Below, piece by piece: positions 41,612 through 49,086 of a DNA stretch of 64,000 bases. The position numbers and the translations under genes were made by a program. The DNA comes from Dorea sp. (GTDB lineage: Bacteria > Bacillota > Clostridia > Lachnospirales > Lachnospiraceae), in the NCBI GenBank assembly GCA_022769185.1, contig JALEKG010000059.1, positions 1 through 64,000 on the forward strand, given 5' to 3'. Under the pieces are notes generated by a model. The model saw only the letters and a program-made list of their open reading frames with translations. It was not told the DNA's origin and made no database searches. Positions within the stretch are counted from its first letter, which is position 1, and every line of letters starts with the position of its first letter.

Positions 41612-43084
41612 TTGGTAAATATAATTGTCGAACTGTCAAAATATCTGATGATCATTTTGGTTGCGGTTTATACGTACCTTTGTTTCAGTATTTTTGGATA
41701 TTATGATCCGGATAAAAAGAAAGCAATGCTCAGAAAACAGAATGTACTGATGTTTATGATACATTTGATTGCTTTTCTTGTGATGTATCTTGAAACAGAG
41801 GACATTAAGATCCTGGCATTATATCTGATGCAGGTGACGCTTTTGGGAGCAACGATCATTCTTTATACGGTGATCTATCCAAGAGTATCCAGGCTGGTAG
41901 TAAATAATATGTGCATGCTGTTGAGCATCGGATTTATCATGATTACGAGGCTGGATTATAGAAAGGCTTCAAAGCAGTATCTGATCGCTGCCGGAGGAAT
42001 TGCGCTTTGTCTGATCATTCCTGTGATTATCCGAAAGTTTAAGCTTTTGTCTGAATGGAGAATTTTTTATGCGGTGGCAGGCATTGTGTCGCTGGGAATT
42101 GTATTGGTTGTAGGTCAGGTGTCTAATGGTGCCATGCTGGGTTTTACGGTTGCAGGAATCAGTATTCAGCCATCTGAGCTTGTAAAAATTATATTTGTTT
42201 TTTTTGTGGCAGCAAGTTTTAAGCGTTCCATGGAATTTAAGGAAATCGTAATTACGACGGCACTTGCGGCTTTTCATGTGTTGATTTTGGTGGTTTCCAA
42301 GGATTTAGGTGCAGCATTGATTATTTTTGTTGTGTACCTGGTCATGTTGTATGTTGCAACGCATCAGCCACTTTATATTCTGGCAGGTATCGGTGCCGGA
42401 GGAATTGCTTCTGTAGCCGCATATTACCTGTTTAATCATGTCAGAACCCGTGTGATCGTATGGAAAGACCCATTTGCTGCTTATGACAGCGGAGGGTATC
42501 AGGTGGCGCAGTCTCTGTTTGCAATTGGGACTGGTGGATGGTTTGGAACAGGACTGTTTCAGGGACAGCCGGATACGATTCCTGTAGCAGCGGAGGATTT
42601 TATCTTTTCAGCAATTTCAGAAGAGATGGGCTTGATATTTGCCCTGTGCCTGATTCTGATCTGTGTCAGTTGCTATGTAATGTTTTTAAATATTGCCATG
42701 CAGCTTCATAACATGTTTTATAAGATGGTGGCACTTGGGCTTGGAACCTGTTATATATTCCAGGTGTTTCTGACAATAGGCGGGGCAACAAAGTTTATTC
42801 CTTCAACAGGAGTGACGCTGCCGCTTGTCAGTTATGGCGGAAGTTCCCTGGTAAGTACATTGATTATGTTTGCAATCATTCAGGGACTGTATATATTAAG
42901 GGAAGACGAGGAAGAAGATATTGAAAGAAAGAAAAAGGAAAGGTTACGAGCAAATAGAAGCAGACAAGAGATTAAAGAGAGATCAGGAAAAGAAAGCTAT
43001 GTCACGGAAAGAGCGAAAAGAAGCCAACCGAAGAGACAAGAAAAAGGCCAAAGCCAAGCGAGAAAGAAACAAGGAGTTCGCTAG
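41612..43084 (+). CDS. FtsW/RodA/SpoVE-family peptidoglycan polymerase
   Basis: 490 aa with about 10-12 membrane helices, a SEDS glycosyltransferase that polymerises lipid II. The family signature is KFIPSTGVTLPLVSYGGSSL (about residues 395-414); IQPSELVKIIFVFFVA and SKDLGAALIIFVVYLVMLYV are also diagnostic. Start: TTG 41612 with AGGTGA five bases upstream; no better in-frame start lies near (ATG 41648 would cut into the first helix). The last ~60 residues are a very basic/Glu-rich cytosolic tail whose DNA also encodes the start of the next gene in another frame. Paired with a class B PBP, as in SEDS-bPBP systems. FtsW versus RodA cannot be told apart from sequence alone. Confidence 0.88.
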   Translation: MVNIIVELSKYLMIILVAVYTYLCFSIFGYYDPDKKKAMLRKQNVLMFMIHLIAFLVMYLETEDIKILALYLMQVTLLGATIILYTVIYPRVSRLVVNNMCMLLSIGFIMITRLDYRKASKQYLIAAGGIALCLIIPVIIRKFKLLSEWRIFYAVAGIVSLGIVLVVGQVSNGAMLGFTVAGISIQPSELVKIIFVFFVAASFKRSMEFKEIVITTALAAFHVLILVVSKDLGAALIIFVVYLVMLYVATHQPLYILAGIGAGGIASVAAYYLFNHVRTRVIVWKDPFAAYDSGGYQVAQSLFAIGTGGWFGTGLFQGQPDTIPVAAEDFIFSAISEEMGLIFALCLILICVSCYVMFLNIAMQLHNMFYKMVALGLGTCYIFQVFLTIGGATKFIPSTGVTLPLVSYGGSSLVSTLIMFAIIQGLYILREDEEEDIERKKKERLRANRSRQEIKERSGKESYVTERAKRSQPKRQEKGQSQARKKQGVR

Positions 43085-44453
43085 AGTTACATATGTATTT
43101 GTGGCGTTATTCCTGGTTCTGATGGGGTATATCACTTATTTCCAGGTAGTAAAAAGCGGAGATATCATTCGAAGCCCTTATAATGCGAGACAGGATTCTA
43201 ACGCGGATCGTGTGGTCAGAGGAAAAATCGTTGATAAGAACGGAAATGTGCTGGCTCAGTCTATTGTAGGCTCGGATGGTTCTGAGACGAGGGAATATCC
43301 TTATGGCAATATGTTTGCTCATGTTGTGGGATACAGTGTCCAGGGAAAATCAGGACTGGAATCTGTTGGTAATTATGATCTCCTGACATCGAATGCGTTT
43401 TTCCTGGAAAAGTTAAAAAATGAATTTCAGAATCAGAAAAATATGGGAGATACTGTAGTCACAACTTTGGATCGGACACTTCAGGAGGCTGCTTATAATG
43501 CACTTGGAAGTCATAAAGGGGCTGTTGTTGTGATAGAACCTGAGACTGGTAAGATCCTTGCGATGGTATCCAAGCCGGATTTTGATCCGAATACGGTAGG
43601 GCAAAACTGGGACAGCCTGAACACAGATGAGAACAGTGTGCTGTTGAATCGTGCGACACAGGGACAGTATGCTCCAGGATCTAGCTTTAAAGTGGTTACA
43701 GCCCTGGAGTATATGCGTGAACACTCGGATTATGCTTCTTATGATTATTATTGTACCGGAGCCATCGAACAGGATGGAATCACGATTCACTGTTACAACG
43801 GAAATGTACATGGACAGCTGAATCTTCGAGACAGTCTGGCATATTCCTGTAACGCGTCATTTTCAAATATCGGTCTCTCTTTGGATACAGAGCAGTTTAA
43901 AAATACAACCAAAGAGCTTCTTTTTGATTCGAAACTTCCATCAGATCTGTCTTACAGTAAAAGCAAGTTTACATTGGATTCTTCTGCAGGAAGCGGAACT
44001 AAGATGATGACGGCGATAGGGCAGGGTGAAACGCAGGTAAGTCCATATCATATGGCGTTGATTACGGCTGCAATCGCGAATGATGGAAAATTGATGAAAC
44101 CGTATCTGATCGACAGAGTGACGAATTATTCTGGAGCAACGGTAAAGGAGAATGAACCAGAAGAGTACAAACAATTGATGAGTGCTCAGGAAGCAGCGCA
44201 GTTGAAGGAATATATGACCAGTGTAGTGGAATATGGAACAGCATCTGTGTTAAGTGGACAGAGTTATACAGCAGCAGGAAAGACCGGAACGGCAGAATAT
44301 AGTTCTGATAAAGAAAAGGATCATTCCTGGTTTATAGGAATGTCGAATGTGGATGATCCACAGCTTGTAGTCAGTATCATTATCGAAGCATCCGACGGAA
44401 CAGCGAAAGCTGTAAATGTGGCAAAACAGATTTTTGATGCTTATTATTATTAA
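42999..44453 (+). CDS. Class B penicillin-binding protein (transpeptidase)
   Basis: 484 aa. A short, extremely basic cytosolic N-terminus (KERKEANRRDKKKAKAKRER), one membrane helix at about residues 32-50, a reduced pedestal domain, and a transpeptidase domain with SSFK (catalytic S228), SCN (283-285) and KTGT (K428). It crosslinks peptidoglycan together with the SEDS polymerase encoded just upstream. The size and layout resemble the PbpA type of Actinobacteria and Clostridia. I chose ATG 42999 (AGGAAAAG upstream), which overlaps the SEDS gene by 86 bases; TTG 42921, also with an RBS-like GAGGAAG, would give 510 aa and a 164-base overlap. Confidence 0.9.
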   Translation: MSRKERKEANRRDKKKAKAKRERNKEFARVTYVFVALFLVLMGYITYFQVVKSGDIIRSPYNARQDSNADRVVRGKIVDKNGNVLAQSIVGSDGSETREYPYGNMFAHVVGYSVQGKSGLESVGNYDLLTSNAFFLEKLKNEFQNQKNMGDTVVTTLDRTLQEAAYNALGSHKGAVVVIEPETGKILAMVSKPDFDPNTVGQNWDSLNTDENSVLLNRATQGQYAPGSSFKVVTALEYMREHSDYASYDYYCTGAIEQDGITIHCYNGNVHGQLNLRDSLAYSCNASFSNIGLSLDTEQFKNTTKELLFDSKLPSDLSYSKSKFTLDSSAGSGTKMMTAIGQGETQVSPYHMALITAAIANDGKLMKPYLIDRVTNYSGATVKENEPEEYKQLMSAQEAAQLKEYMTSVVEYGTASVLSGQSYTAAGKTGTAEYSSDKEKDHSWFIGMSNVDDPQLVVSIIIEASDGTAKAVNVAKQIFDAYYY

Positions 44454-44514
44454 AACAGATTATTCTTTCAGAAAACGGTTATTATAAATAAAAGAATGTG
44501 AGGGAACAGAGATT

Positions 44515-44838
44515 ATGCGGTATTACAGACATCTGTATCTGATGGATGGGCTGGAAAAAAAGAGAGAGAAGATTATCAGGAAACTGGAAAACAATAAATT
44601 TCAGGCCAATATCCATATTATAACGCTGGCTCAGAATGAAAAAAATCATCTAGAGATTTACAATTCTGTTCTTCTATTACAGCCTGAATTCCCGAAAGAC
44701 GATTTCTTCGTTGTGGGAATTGCAAAAGGTTATGAGGATGCTGTGGATTTGGTGGAACTTATTACACAGGAAGTGTATAATGAAACTAAAGGGGCTGATA
44801 TCCGATCCTATATATTAGAAAAAGAACAGGAAGAATGA
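44515..44838 (+). CDS. Conserved hypothetical protein, 107 aa
   Basis: Not recognised. Small soluble protein, mixed alpha/beta, with no signal peptide or membrane helix: YYRHLYLMDGLEKKREKIIR helical start, then beta-like VLLLQPEFPKDDFFVVGIA and a helix AYEDAVDLVELITQEVYNET-like end with charged tail. It starts at ATG 44515 with GAGGGAA upstream. Its stop TGA is one base before the ATG of the next gene (DUF2953), so it belongs to the same translational unit as the GerW sporulation module; a sporulation-related role is only an inference from context. Confidence 0.6.
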   Translation: MRYYRHLYLMDGLEKKREKIIRKLENNKFQANIHIITLAQNEKNHLEIYNSVLLLQPEFPKDDFFVVGIAKGYEDAVDLVELITQEVYNETKGADIRSYILEKEQEE

Positions 44839-44839
44839 G

Positions 44840-45745
44840 ATGATACATATTCTATTGCTAATCTTAAAAATGATAGGAGTGATAATCGCAGTAATACTGG
44901 GAATACTGGTATTACTGGTTTGTGTTGTTATTTTTACGCCTGTAAGATATCAATTGGATGCTTCCTGTGACGGGGCGTTGGACAGCCTGAAAGTGACTGG
45001 AAAAGTGACATGGCTTTTACATCTCTTTCGGGTGGATCTGATATATGAAGGACGTAAATTAACCTGGAAAATAAGAGCTGCATGGAAAAGAATCAAAAGC
45101 GAACCGGAAGATGACAGTGCTTTGAAAGAAGAGGTGAAGGATTGTGAAAAAGAACTGGAAGAAGAATTGGAAAAAGAATTGGAAGAGCTTGCGGAAAGTG
45201 GTGTTGAAGAACGGGAAAAAGAATCGGAAACTTCTGAGAAAGGGAAGAAAGCTTCTGAAAAAAAATCTTCCCAAACTACAGAAAAATCCGGATTATCTGA
45301 AAAAACTGAAAAAAAACATAAAGCAGATACGATCAAATGTACAATCCAAAAGATCTGTGATAAAATAAAACTATTATCAGAAAAAAAAGAGAAAATTATG
45401 GAGGCTGTTTCAGACGAAGTTCACAAAAAAGCATTTATAAAAACAAAGAATGAAGTGTTTAAGCTTCTTCGCAGATGGAAACCTAAAAAACTGAAAGCGG
45501 ATATTCATTATGGATTTGAGGATCCCTGTCTGACAGGTCAGGTATTGGCAGGACTGAGTGTGATCTATCCGTTTGTAGGAGAACATCTTGAAGTTGAACC
45601 GGATTTTGAAAACAAGGTTCTGGAAGGTTCATTGCAGGTAAAAGGGAATATCAGAATGTTTCCGATCGTGTGCCTTTTGTGGAATCTGGTATGGTGCAGA
45701 GAAGTCAGAAAAACGTATTTCGATATAAAGAATTTTGAATTGTAA
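44840..45745 (+). CDS. DUF2953 protein (YtfI-like), partner of GerW
   Basis: 301 aa. N-terminal membrane helix (IIAVILGILVLLVCVVIFTP) followed by VRYQLDASCDGALDSLKVTG, then a Lys/Glu/Ser low-complexity insert at about residues 88-175, then the conserved C-terminal DUF2953 domain (PKKLKADIHYGFEDPCLTGQ, VLEGSLQVKGNIRMFPIVCL). B. subtilis YtfI is the corresponding protein and is encoded next to ytfJ (gerW), exactly as here. Function unknown. Starts at ATG 44840 one base after the previous stop. The purine-rich insert DNA (GAA/AAA runs) produces long false frames on the other strand. Confidence 0.82.
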   Translation: MIHILLLILKMIGVIIAVILGILVLLVCVVIFTPVRYQLDASCDGALDSLKVTGKVTWLLHLFRVDLIYEGRKLTWKIRAAWKRIKSEPEDDSALKEEVKDCEKELEEELEKELEELAESGVEEREKESETSEKGKKASEKKSSQTTEKSGLSEKTEKKHKADTIKCTIQKICDKIKLLSEKKEKIMEAVSDEVHKKAFIKTKNEVFKLLRRWKPKKLKADIHYGFEDPCLTGQVLAGLSVIYPFVGEHLEVEPDFENKVLEGSLQVKGNIRMFPIVCLLWNLVWCREVRKTYFDIKNFEL

Positions 45746-45764
45746 AGTGGTAGGAGGAAAAGAG

Positions 45765-46163
45765 ATGGCAGATAATAATTTTAAAGGGACAGTAGAAGCA
45801 TTGTTTCATGGAATGGATGGAGTAGTGTCTTCAAAAACAGTAGTAGGTGATGCAATTCATATCGGTGATACGATTATTCTTCCGTTGGTGGATGTATCTT
45901 TTGCTGTTGGGGCAGGAGCGTTTAATGAAGATAAAAAAGAAAAAGGAGCCGGAGGAATCGGCGGAAAGATGACTCCAAGTGCAGTTCTGGTAATTCAGAA
46001 CGGACATACAAAGCTTGTAAACATCAAGAACCAGGATACGGTGACTAAGATTCTTGATATGATTCCAGACGTGATGGATAAATTTACTTCTAATAAAGAG
46101 GATTCAATGACAGAAGAAGATGTGAATCATATTCTGGATGAAGCTTCCGGAGAAGCAGAGTAA
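45765..46163 (+). CDS. gerW: GerW/YtfJ family sporulation protein
   Basis: 132 aa. Family hallmarks: TVEALFHGMDGVVSSKTVVG, the IHIGDTIILPLVDVSFAVGA block, the glycine-rich GAGGIGGKMTPSAVLVIQNG, and the end DTVTKILDMIPDVMDKF. In B. subtilis the protein is made in the forespore and is needed for germination of spores. The start is ATG 45765 behind AGGAGG; the frame back to 45735 overlaps the DUF2953 gene and is not used. The C-terminal ~25 residues are acidic. Follows DUF2953 as in other spore-formers. Confidence 0.92.
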   Translation: MADNNFKGTVEALFHGMDGVVSSKTVVGDAIHIGDTIILPLVDVSFAVGAGAFNEDKKEKGAGGIGGKMTPSAVLVIQNGHTKLVNIKNQDTVTKILDMIPDVMDKFTSNKEDSMTEEDVNHILDEASGEAE

Positions 46164-46231
46164 TCATTTAAGAGCAGGAATGTTTTTCAGGAAGACACAT
46201 ATAATAGAGAAAAAGGCGGGAGCGGTATAAC

Positions 46232-46369
46232 ATGAAGCGAGTCGTTGGTTTTGCCTTGTTCTGGATTGCGGCCGGTATTGTTCTGTCATTGATTCTGCCG
46301 AATATTTTTCTCGAAGTACTGTGTATTATCTTGTGTATGGCTGTCGGGTACAGTTTGTTCTGTTGTTAA
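46232..46369 (+). CDS. Small membrane protein, 45 aa
   Basis: ATG 46232 to TAA 46367-46369, with GGGAG upstream at an 8-10-base distance. The product MKRVVGFALFWIAAGIVLSL continues with a second hydrophobic stretch (EVLCIILCMAVGYSLFC), so it is almost wholly membrane-embedded, with a basic N-terminus and two predicted helices. Not recognised. It lies after gerW, 68 bases downstream, and could belong to the same transcript. Confidence 0.55.
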   Translation: MKRVVGFALFWIAAGIVLSLILPNIFLEVLCIILCMAVGYSLFCC

Positions 46370-46433
46370 TATGATGGTTCACTGCCTTTAGTGGGAAAAT
46401 GAGAAGGTTTCTGTGAAAAATGAGAAATAATAC

Positions 46434-46462
46434 TTGCAATTCTTGAATTATTCTGCTAGAAT
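46434..46462 (+). promoter_or_regulatory. Promoter of rpmB
   Basis: TTGCAA (46434-46439), 17-base spacer, TAGAAT (46457-46462) with TGC directly before it (extended -10). 56 bases before ATG 46519. Confidence 0.7.
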
Positions 46463-46518
46463 AACTATTGTTGCGAGTTCGGATAAAGAACTTATTATGA
46501 GCGTTAGGAGGTGCAGTC

Positions 46519-46707
46519 ATGGCAAAATGTGCTATTTGTGAAAAGGGTGCTCACTTTGGTAACAACGTAAGTCACTCTCATAGAAGATCACCAAAGATGT
46601 GGAAATCTAATGTAAAATCTGTTCGCGTAAAAACAGAAAACGGAGCTACAAAGAAGATGTATGTTTGTACTTCTTGTTTAAAATCAGGAAAAGTTGAGCG
46701 TGCATAG
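46519..46707 (+). CDS. rpmB: 50S ribosomal protein L28
   Basis: 62 aa. Typical L28: MAKCAICEKGAHFGNNVSHS, HRRSPKMWKSNVKSVRVK, then MYVCTSCLKSGKV. It keeps two CxxC pairs (CAIC and CTSC), the zinc-binding form. It starts at ATG 46519 with TTAGGAGG upstream, and has its own promoter and terminator. Upstream of yloU-yloV as in B. subtilis. Confidence 0.97.
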   Translation: MAKCAICEKGAHFGNNVSHSHRRSPKMWKSNVKSVRVKTENGATKKMYVCTSCLKSGKVERA

Positions 46708-46717
46708 GAGAAGTTAA

Positions 46718-46750
46718 AACTCAGATTTCGCTGTGGAATCTGGGTTTTTT
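46718..46750 (+). terminator. Terminator after rpmB
   Basis: A 12-bp stem, mostly paired (46718-46729 with 46735-46746), 5-nt loop, followed by a T-run reaching 46750. Confidence 0.82.
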
Positions 46751-46785
46751 ATTGCCCGGGTGTCGGGAGAAAATAGGTTTTCGTG

Positions 46786-46814
46786 TTGTAATATAAAGAA
46801 AAGCAGAGTATAAT
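46786..46814 (+). promoter_or_regulatory. Promoter of the yloU-yloV(-recG) genes
   Basis: TTGTAA (46786-46791), 17-base spacer, TATAAT (46809-46814), 60 bases before ATG 46874. Confidence 0.65.
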
Positions 46815-46873
46815 ATTCTTAATTATATGTCTGTATGAGATAGATGATAATAGAAGAAGCGGAGGTTTTAGAT

Positions 46874-47233
46874 ATGAAAGGATGTATGAGTACAAATCTG
46901 GGAATTATAACGATTGATCCTGAAGTGATTGCGAAATATGCAGGAACTGTAGCTGTTGAATGCTTTGGTATTGTGGGAATGGCTGCAGTAAATATGAAAG
47001 ATGGACTTGTTCATCTGCTCAAAAAAGAGAGCCTTACAAGGGGAATTCAGGTGAGCATCAGTGAGGAGAATCATATCAGTATTAACTTCCATATTATTGT
47101 GGCATATGGCGTAAGTATTTCTGCCGTTACTGAGAATCTGATCAGCGACGTAAAGTATAGAGTTGAAGAATTTTCCGGAATGCCGGTGGATAAGATTAAC
47201 GTCTATATTGAAGGCGTCAGAGTCATCGATTAG
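46874..47233 (+). CDS. Asp23/Gls24 family protein (YloU-like)
   Basis: 119 aa. The Asp23 domain: NLGIITIDPEVIAKYAGTVA, VECFGIVGMAAVN, then ISINFHIIVAYGVSISAVTE and the end VDKINVYIEGVRVID. Family members are small cell-envelope-associated or stress proteins; the YloU type is encoded beside yloV in Firmicutes. The start is ATG 46874 with GGAGG eight bases upstream; the frame from 46844 has no RBS. It is cotranscribed with the next gene, 27 bases downstream. Confidence 0.9.
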   Translation: MKGCMSTNLGIITIDPEVIAKYAGTVAVECFGIVGMAAVNMKDGLVHLLKKESLTRGIQVSISEENHISINFHIIVAYGVSISAVTENLISDVKYRVEEFSGMPVDKINVYIEGVRVID

Positions 47234-47260
47234 TTTTTAGGTTAAGGAGGAACATAAGAA

Positions 47261-48946
47261 GTGGCTACGAAAACAATCAATGTGGATATGCTTGCTAAGA
47301 TGTTTCTGGCAGGCGCTCAGAATATTGAAGCAAAAAAAGAGTACATTAATGAACTGAACGTATTTCCAGTACCGGACGGTGATACAGGAACGAATATGTC
47401 GCTTACGATTATGGCGGCAGCAAAAGAAGTAACAGCGCTTGATCGTCCGGATATGAAAGAACTTGCAAAAGCGATTTCATCCGGATCATTAAGAGGAGCA
47501 AGAGGTAATTCCGGTGTTATTCTGTCTCAGTTGTTAAGAGGTTTTACAAAAGCAATCCGTGAAGAAAAAGAAATTGATGTTCTTACTCTTGCTGCGGCTT
47601 GTTCCAGAGCAAGAGATACTGCGTACAAAGCAGTTATGAAACCGAAGGAAGGGACAATTCTGACCGTTGCAAGCGGAATTGCGGAAAAAGCAGCTCAGAT
47701 GGCAGAAGAAACGGATGATCTGGAAGTATTTTTCCCGGCTGTCATTGCATATGCCGAAGAAGTCCTTGCAAAGACTCCGGAGATGCTGCCAGTCCTGAAA
47801 GAAGCGGGAGTAGTTGATTCTGGCGGACAAGGTCTTCTGGAAGTGATTAAAGGAGCATACGATGCATTCCAGGGGAAAGAGATTGATTACAGTGCTATTC
47901 AGCCAGGTTCCGGTATTAATGTGACGAAGGTGAATGCGGAAGATACGGCAGATATTAAGTTTGGATATTGTACAGAGTTTATTATTCTGACAGAAAAGGA
48001 ATTCACAGAAACGGATGAGCATGAGTTTAAGGGATTTTTAAGCTCTATCGGAGATTCGATTGTATGTGTTGCAGATGAAGATGTAGTCAAGGTACATGTG
48101 CATACGAATGATCCGGGACTTGCAATCCAGAAGGCATTGACTTATGGACAGTTGTCTCGTATGAAGATTGATAATATGAGGGAGGAGCATCAGGAAAAAC
48201 TGATTCGTGATGCAGAAAAGCTTGCGGCTCAGCAGGCAGAGGAAGAAAAGAAAGCAGAAGCAGAGAAGAAAGCATCTGAGCCGAGAAAGGCAATGGGATT
48301 TATTACAGTATCAATTGGTACAGGACTGAATGAGATCTTTAAAGAACTTGGAGCGGATTATATTATTGAGGGCGGTCAGACCATGAATCCGAGTACGGAA
48401 GATATGCTCAATGCTATTGATCAGGTAAATGCAGATACGATCTTTATTCTTCCGAACAACAAAAATATTGTTCTTGCGGCAAATCAGGCGAAAGCATTGG
48501 TAGAAGACAAGGAAATTATTGTAATTCCTACGAAGACAGTTCCACAGGGAATTACAGCAATTATTAATTTTATGCCGGATGCAGATGCGAAAGAAAATGA
48601 AGAAGCTATGCTGGAAGAAATCAAAAATGTAAAGACAGGACAAGTGACCTATGCGGTAAGAGATACACATATCGATGATAAAGAAATCCATGAGGGAGAT
48701 ATCATGGGAATCGGTGATAAGGGTATTCTGTCTGTGGGTAAGAATATTGAAGAGACAACGAAAGAAATGCTTAGCCAGCTGATAGATGATGAGTCAGAAC
48801 TGATCAGTCTGTATTACGGAGAAGAAGTAACAGAAGAGGATGCAGAGAAATTTACTGGTGAGATAGAAGCTTTATATCCGGATATTGATGTGGATACCCA
48901 TTTTGGAGGACAGCCGATATATTATTATGTTCTTGCTGTAGAATAA
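47261..48946 (+). CDS. DAK2-domain protein, YloV/FakA (fatty acid kinase) family
   Basis: 561 aa. The N-terminal DhaL-like kinase domain shows NELNVFPVPDGDTGTNMSLT (metal/ATP-binding aspartates) and GSLRGARGNSGVILSQLLRG. The middle domain has FGYCTEFIIL and DSIVCVADEDVVKVHVHTND. After a Lys/Glu-rich linker (~325-345), the C-terminal domain has IVSIG-like GFITVSIGTGLNEIFKELGA. S. aureus FakA phosphorylates fatty acids bound to FakB (DegV-type) proteins; that role is inferred here from homology. No fakB gene is nearby. It starts at GTG 47261 with AAGGAGG ten bases upstream. Confidence 0.9.
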   Translation: MATKTINVDMLAKMFLAGAQNIEAKKEYINELNVFPVPDGDTGTNMSLTIMAAAKEVTALDRPDMKELAKAISSGSLRGARGNSGVILSQLLRGFTKAIREEKEIDVLTLAAACSRARDTAYKAVMKPKEGTILTVASGIAEKAAQMAEETDDLEVFFPAVIAYAEEVLAKTPEMLPVLKEAGVVDSGGQGLLEVIKGAYDAFQGKEIDYSAIQPGSGINVTKVNAEDTADIKFGYCTEFIILTEKEFTETDEHEFKGFLSSIGDSIVCVADEDVVKVHVHTNDPGLAIQKALTYGQLSRMKIDNMREEHQEKLIRDAEKLAAQQAEEEKKAEAEKKASEPRKAMGFITVSIGTGLNEIFKELGADYIIEGGQTMNPSTEDMLNAIDQVNADTIFILPNNKNIVLAANQAKALVEDKEIIVIPTKTVPQGITAIINFMPDADAKENEEAMLEEIKNVKTGQVTYAVRDTHIDDKEIHEGDIMGIGDKGILSVGKNIEETTKEMLSQLIDDESELISLYYGEEVTEEDAEKFTGEIEALYPDIDVDTHFGGQPIYYYVLAVE

Positions 48947-48969
48947 AACAGAAATCTATTTAGATATTG

Positions 48970-49019
48970 CCAGATCTGTGTGGATGGGAATCATTTTCCG
49001 GAAGCAGGGATCTGGTTTT
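48970..49019 (+). terminator. Possible terminator or attenuator between yloV and recG
   Basis: CCAGATC (48970-48976) pairs with GATCTGG (49009-49015), with an inner GGAA/TTCC stem, followed by TTTTC. The stem is interrupted, so readthrough into recG is likely. Confidence 0.4.
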
Positions 49020-49086
49020 CTATTTATCTGGATATGCAGGAAAACTGCCAGTATCAGCCGGCCCTGTAAAAAATGTTGGAGATAAT

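Noticed and set aside
45120..45368. Lys/Asn/Trp- and Phe/Ser-rich frames in other phases of the DUF2953 gene
   Set aside because: By-products of the GAA/AAA-rich low-complexity insert; no start signals or family resemblance.
48967..49086. A 40-residue N-terminal extension of RecG
   Set aside because: The extension reads through a hairpin region, has no RBS, and RecG homologues begin near the chosen ATG 49087 with IEKTDIGELKGIGEKT.
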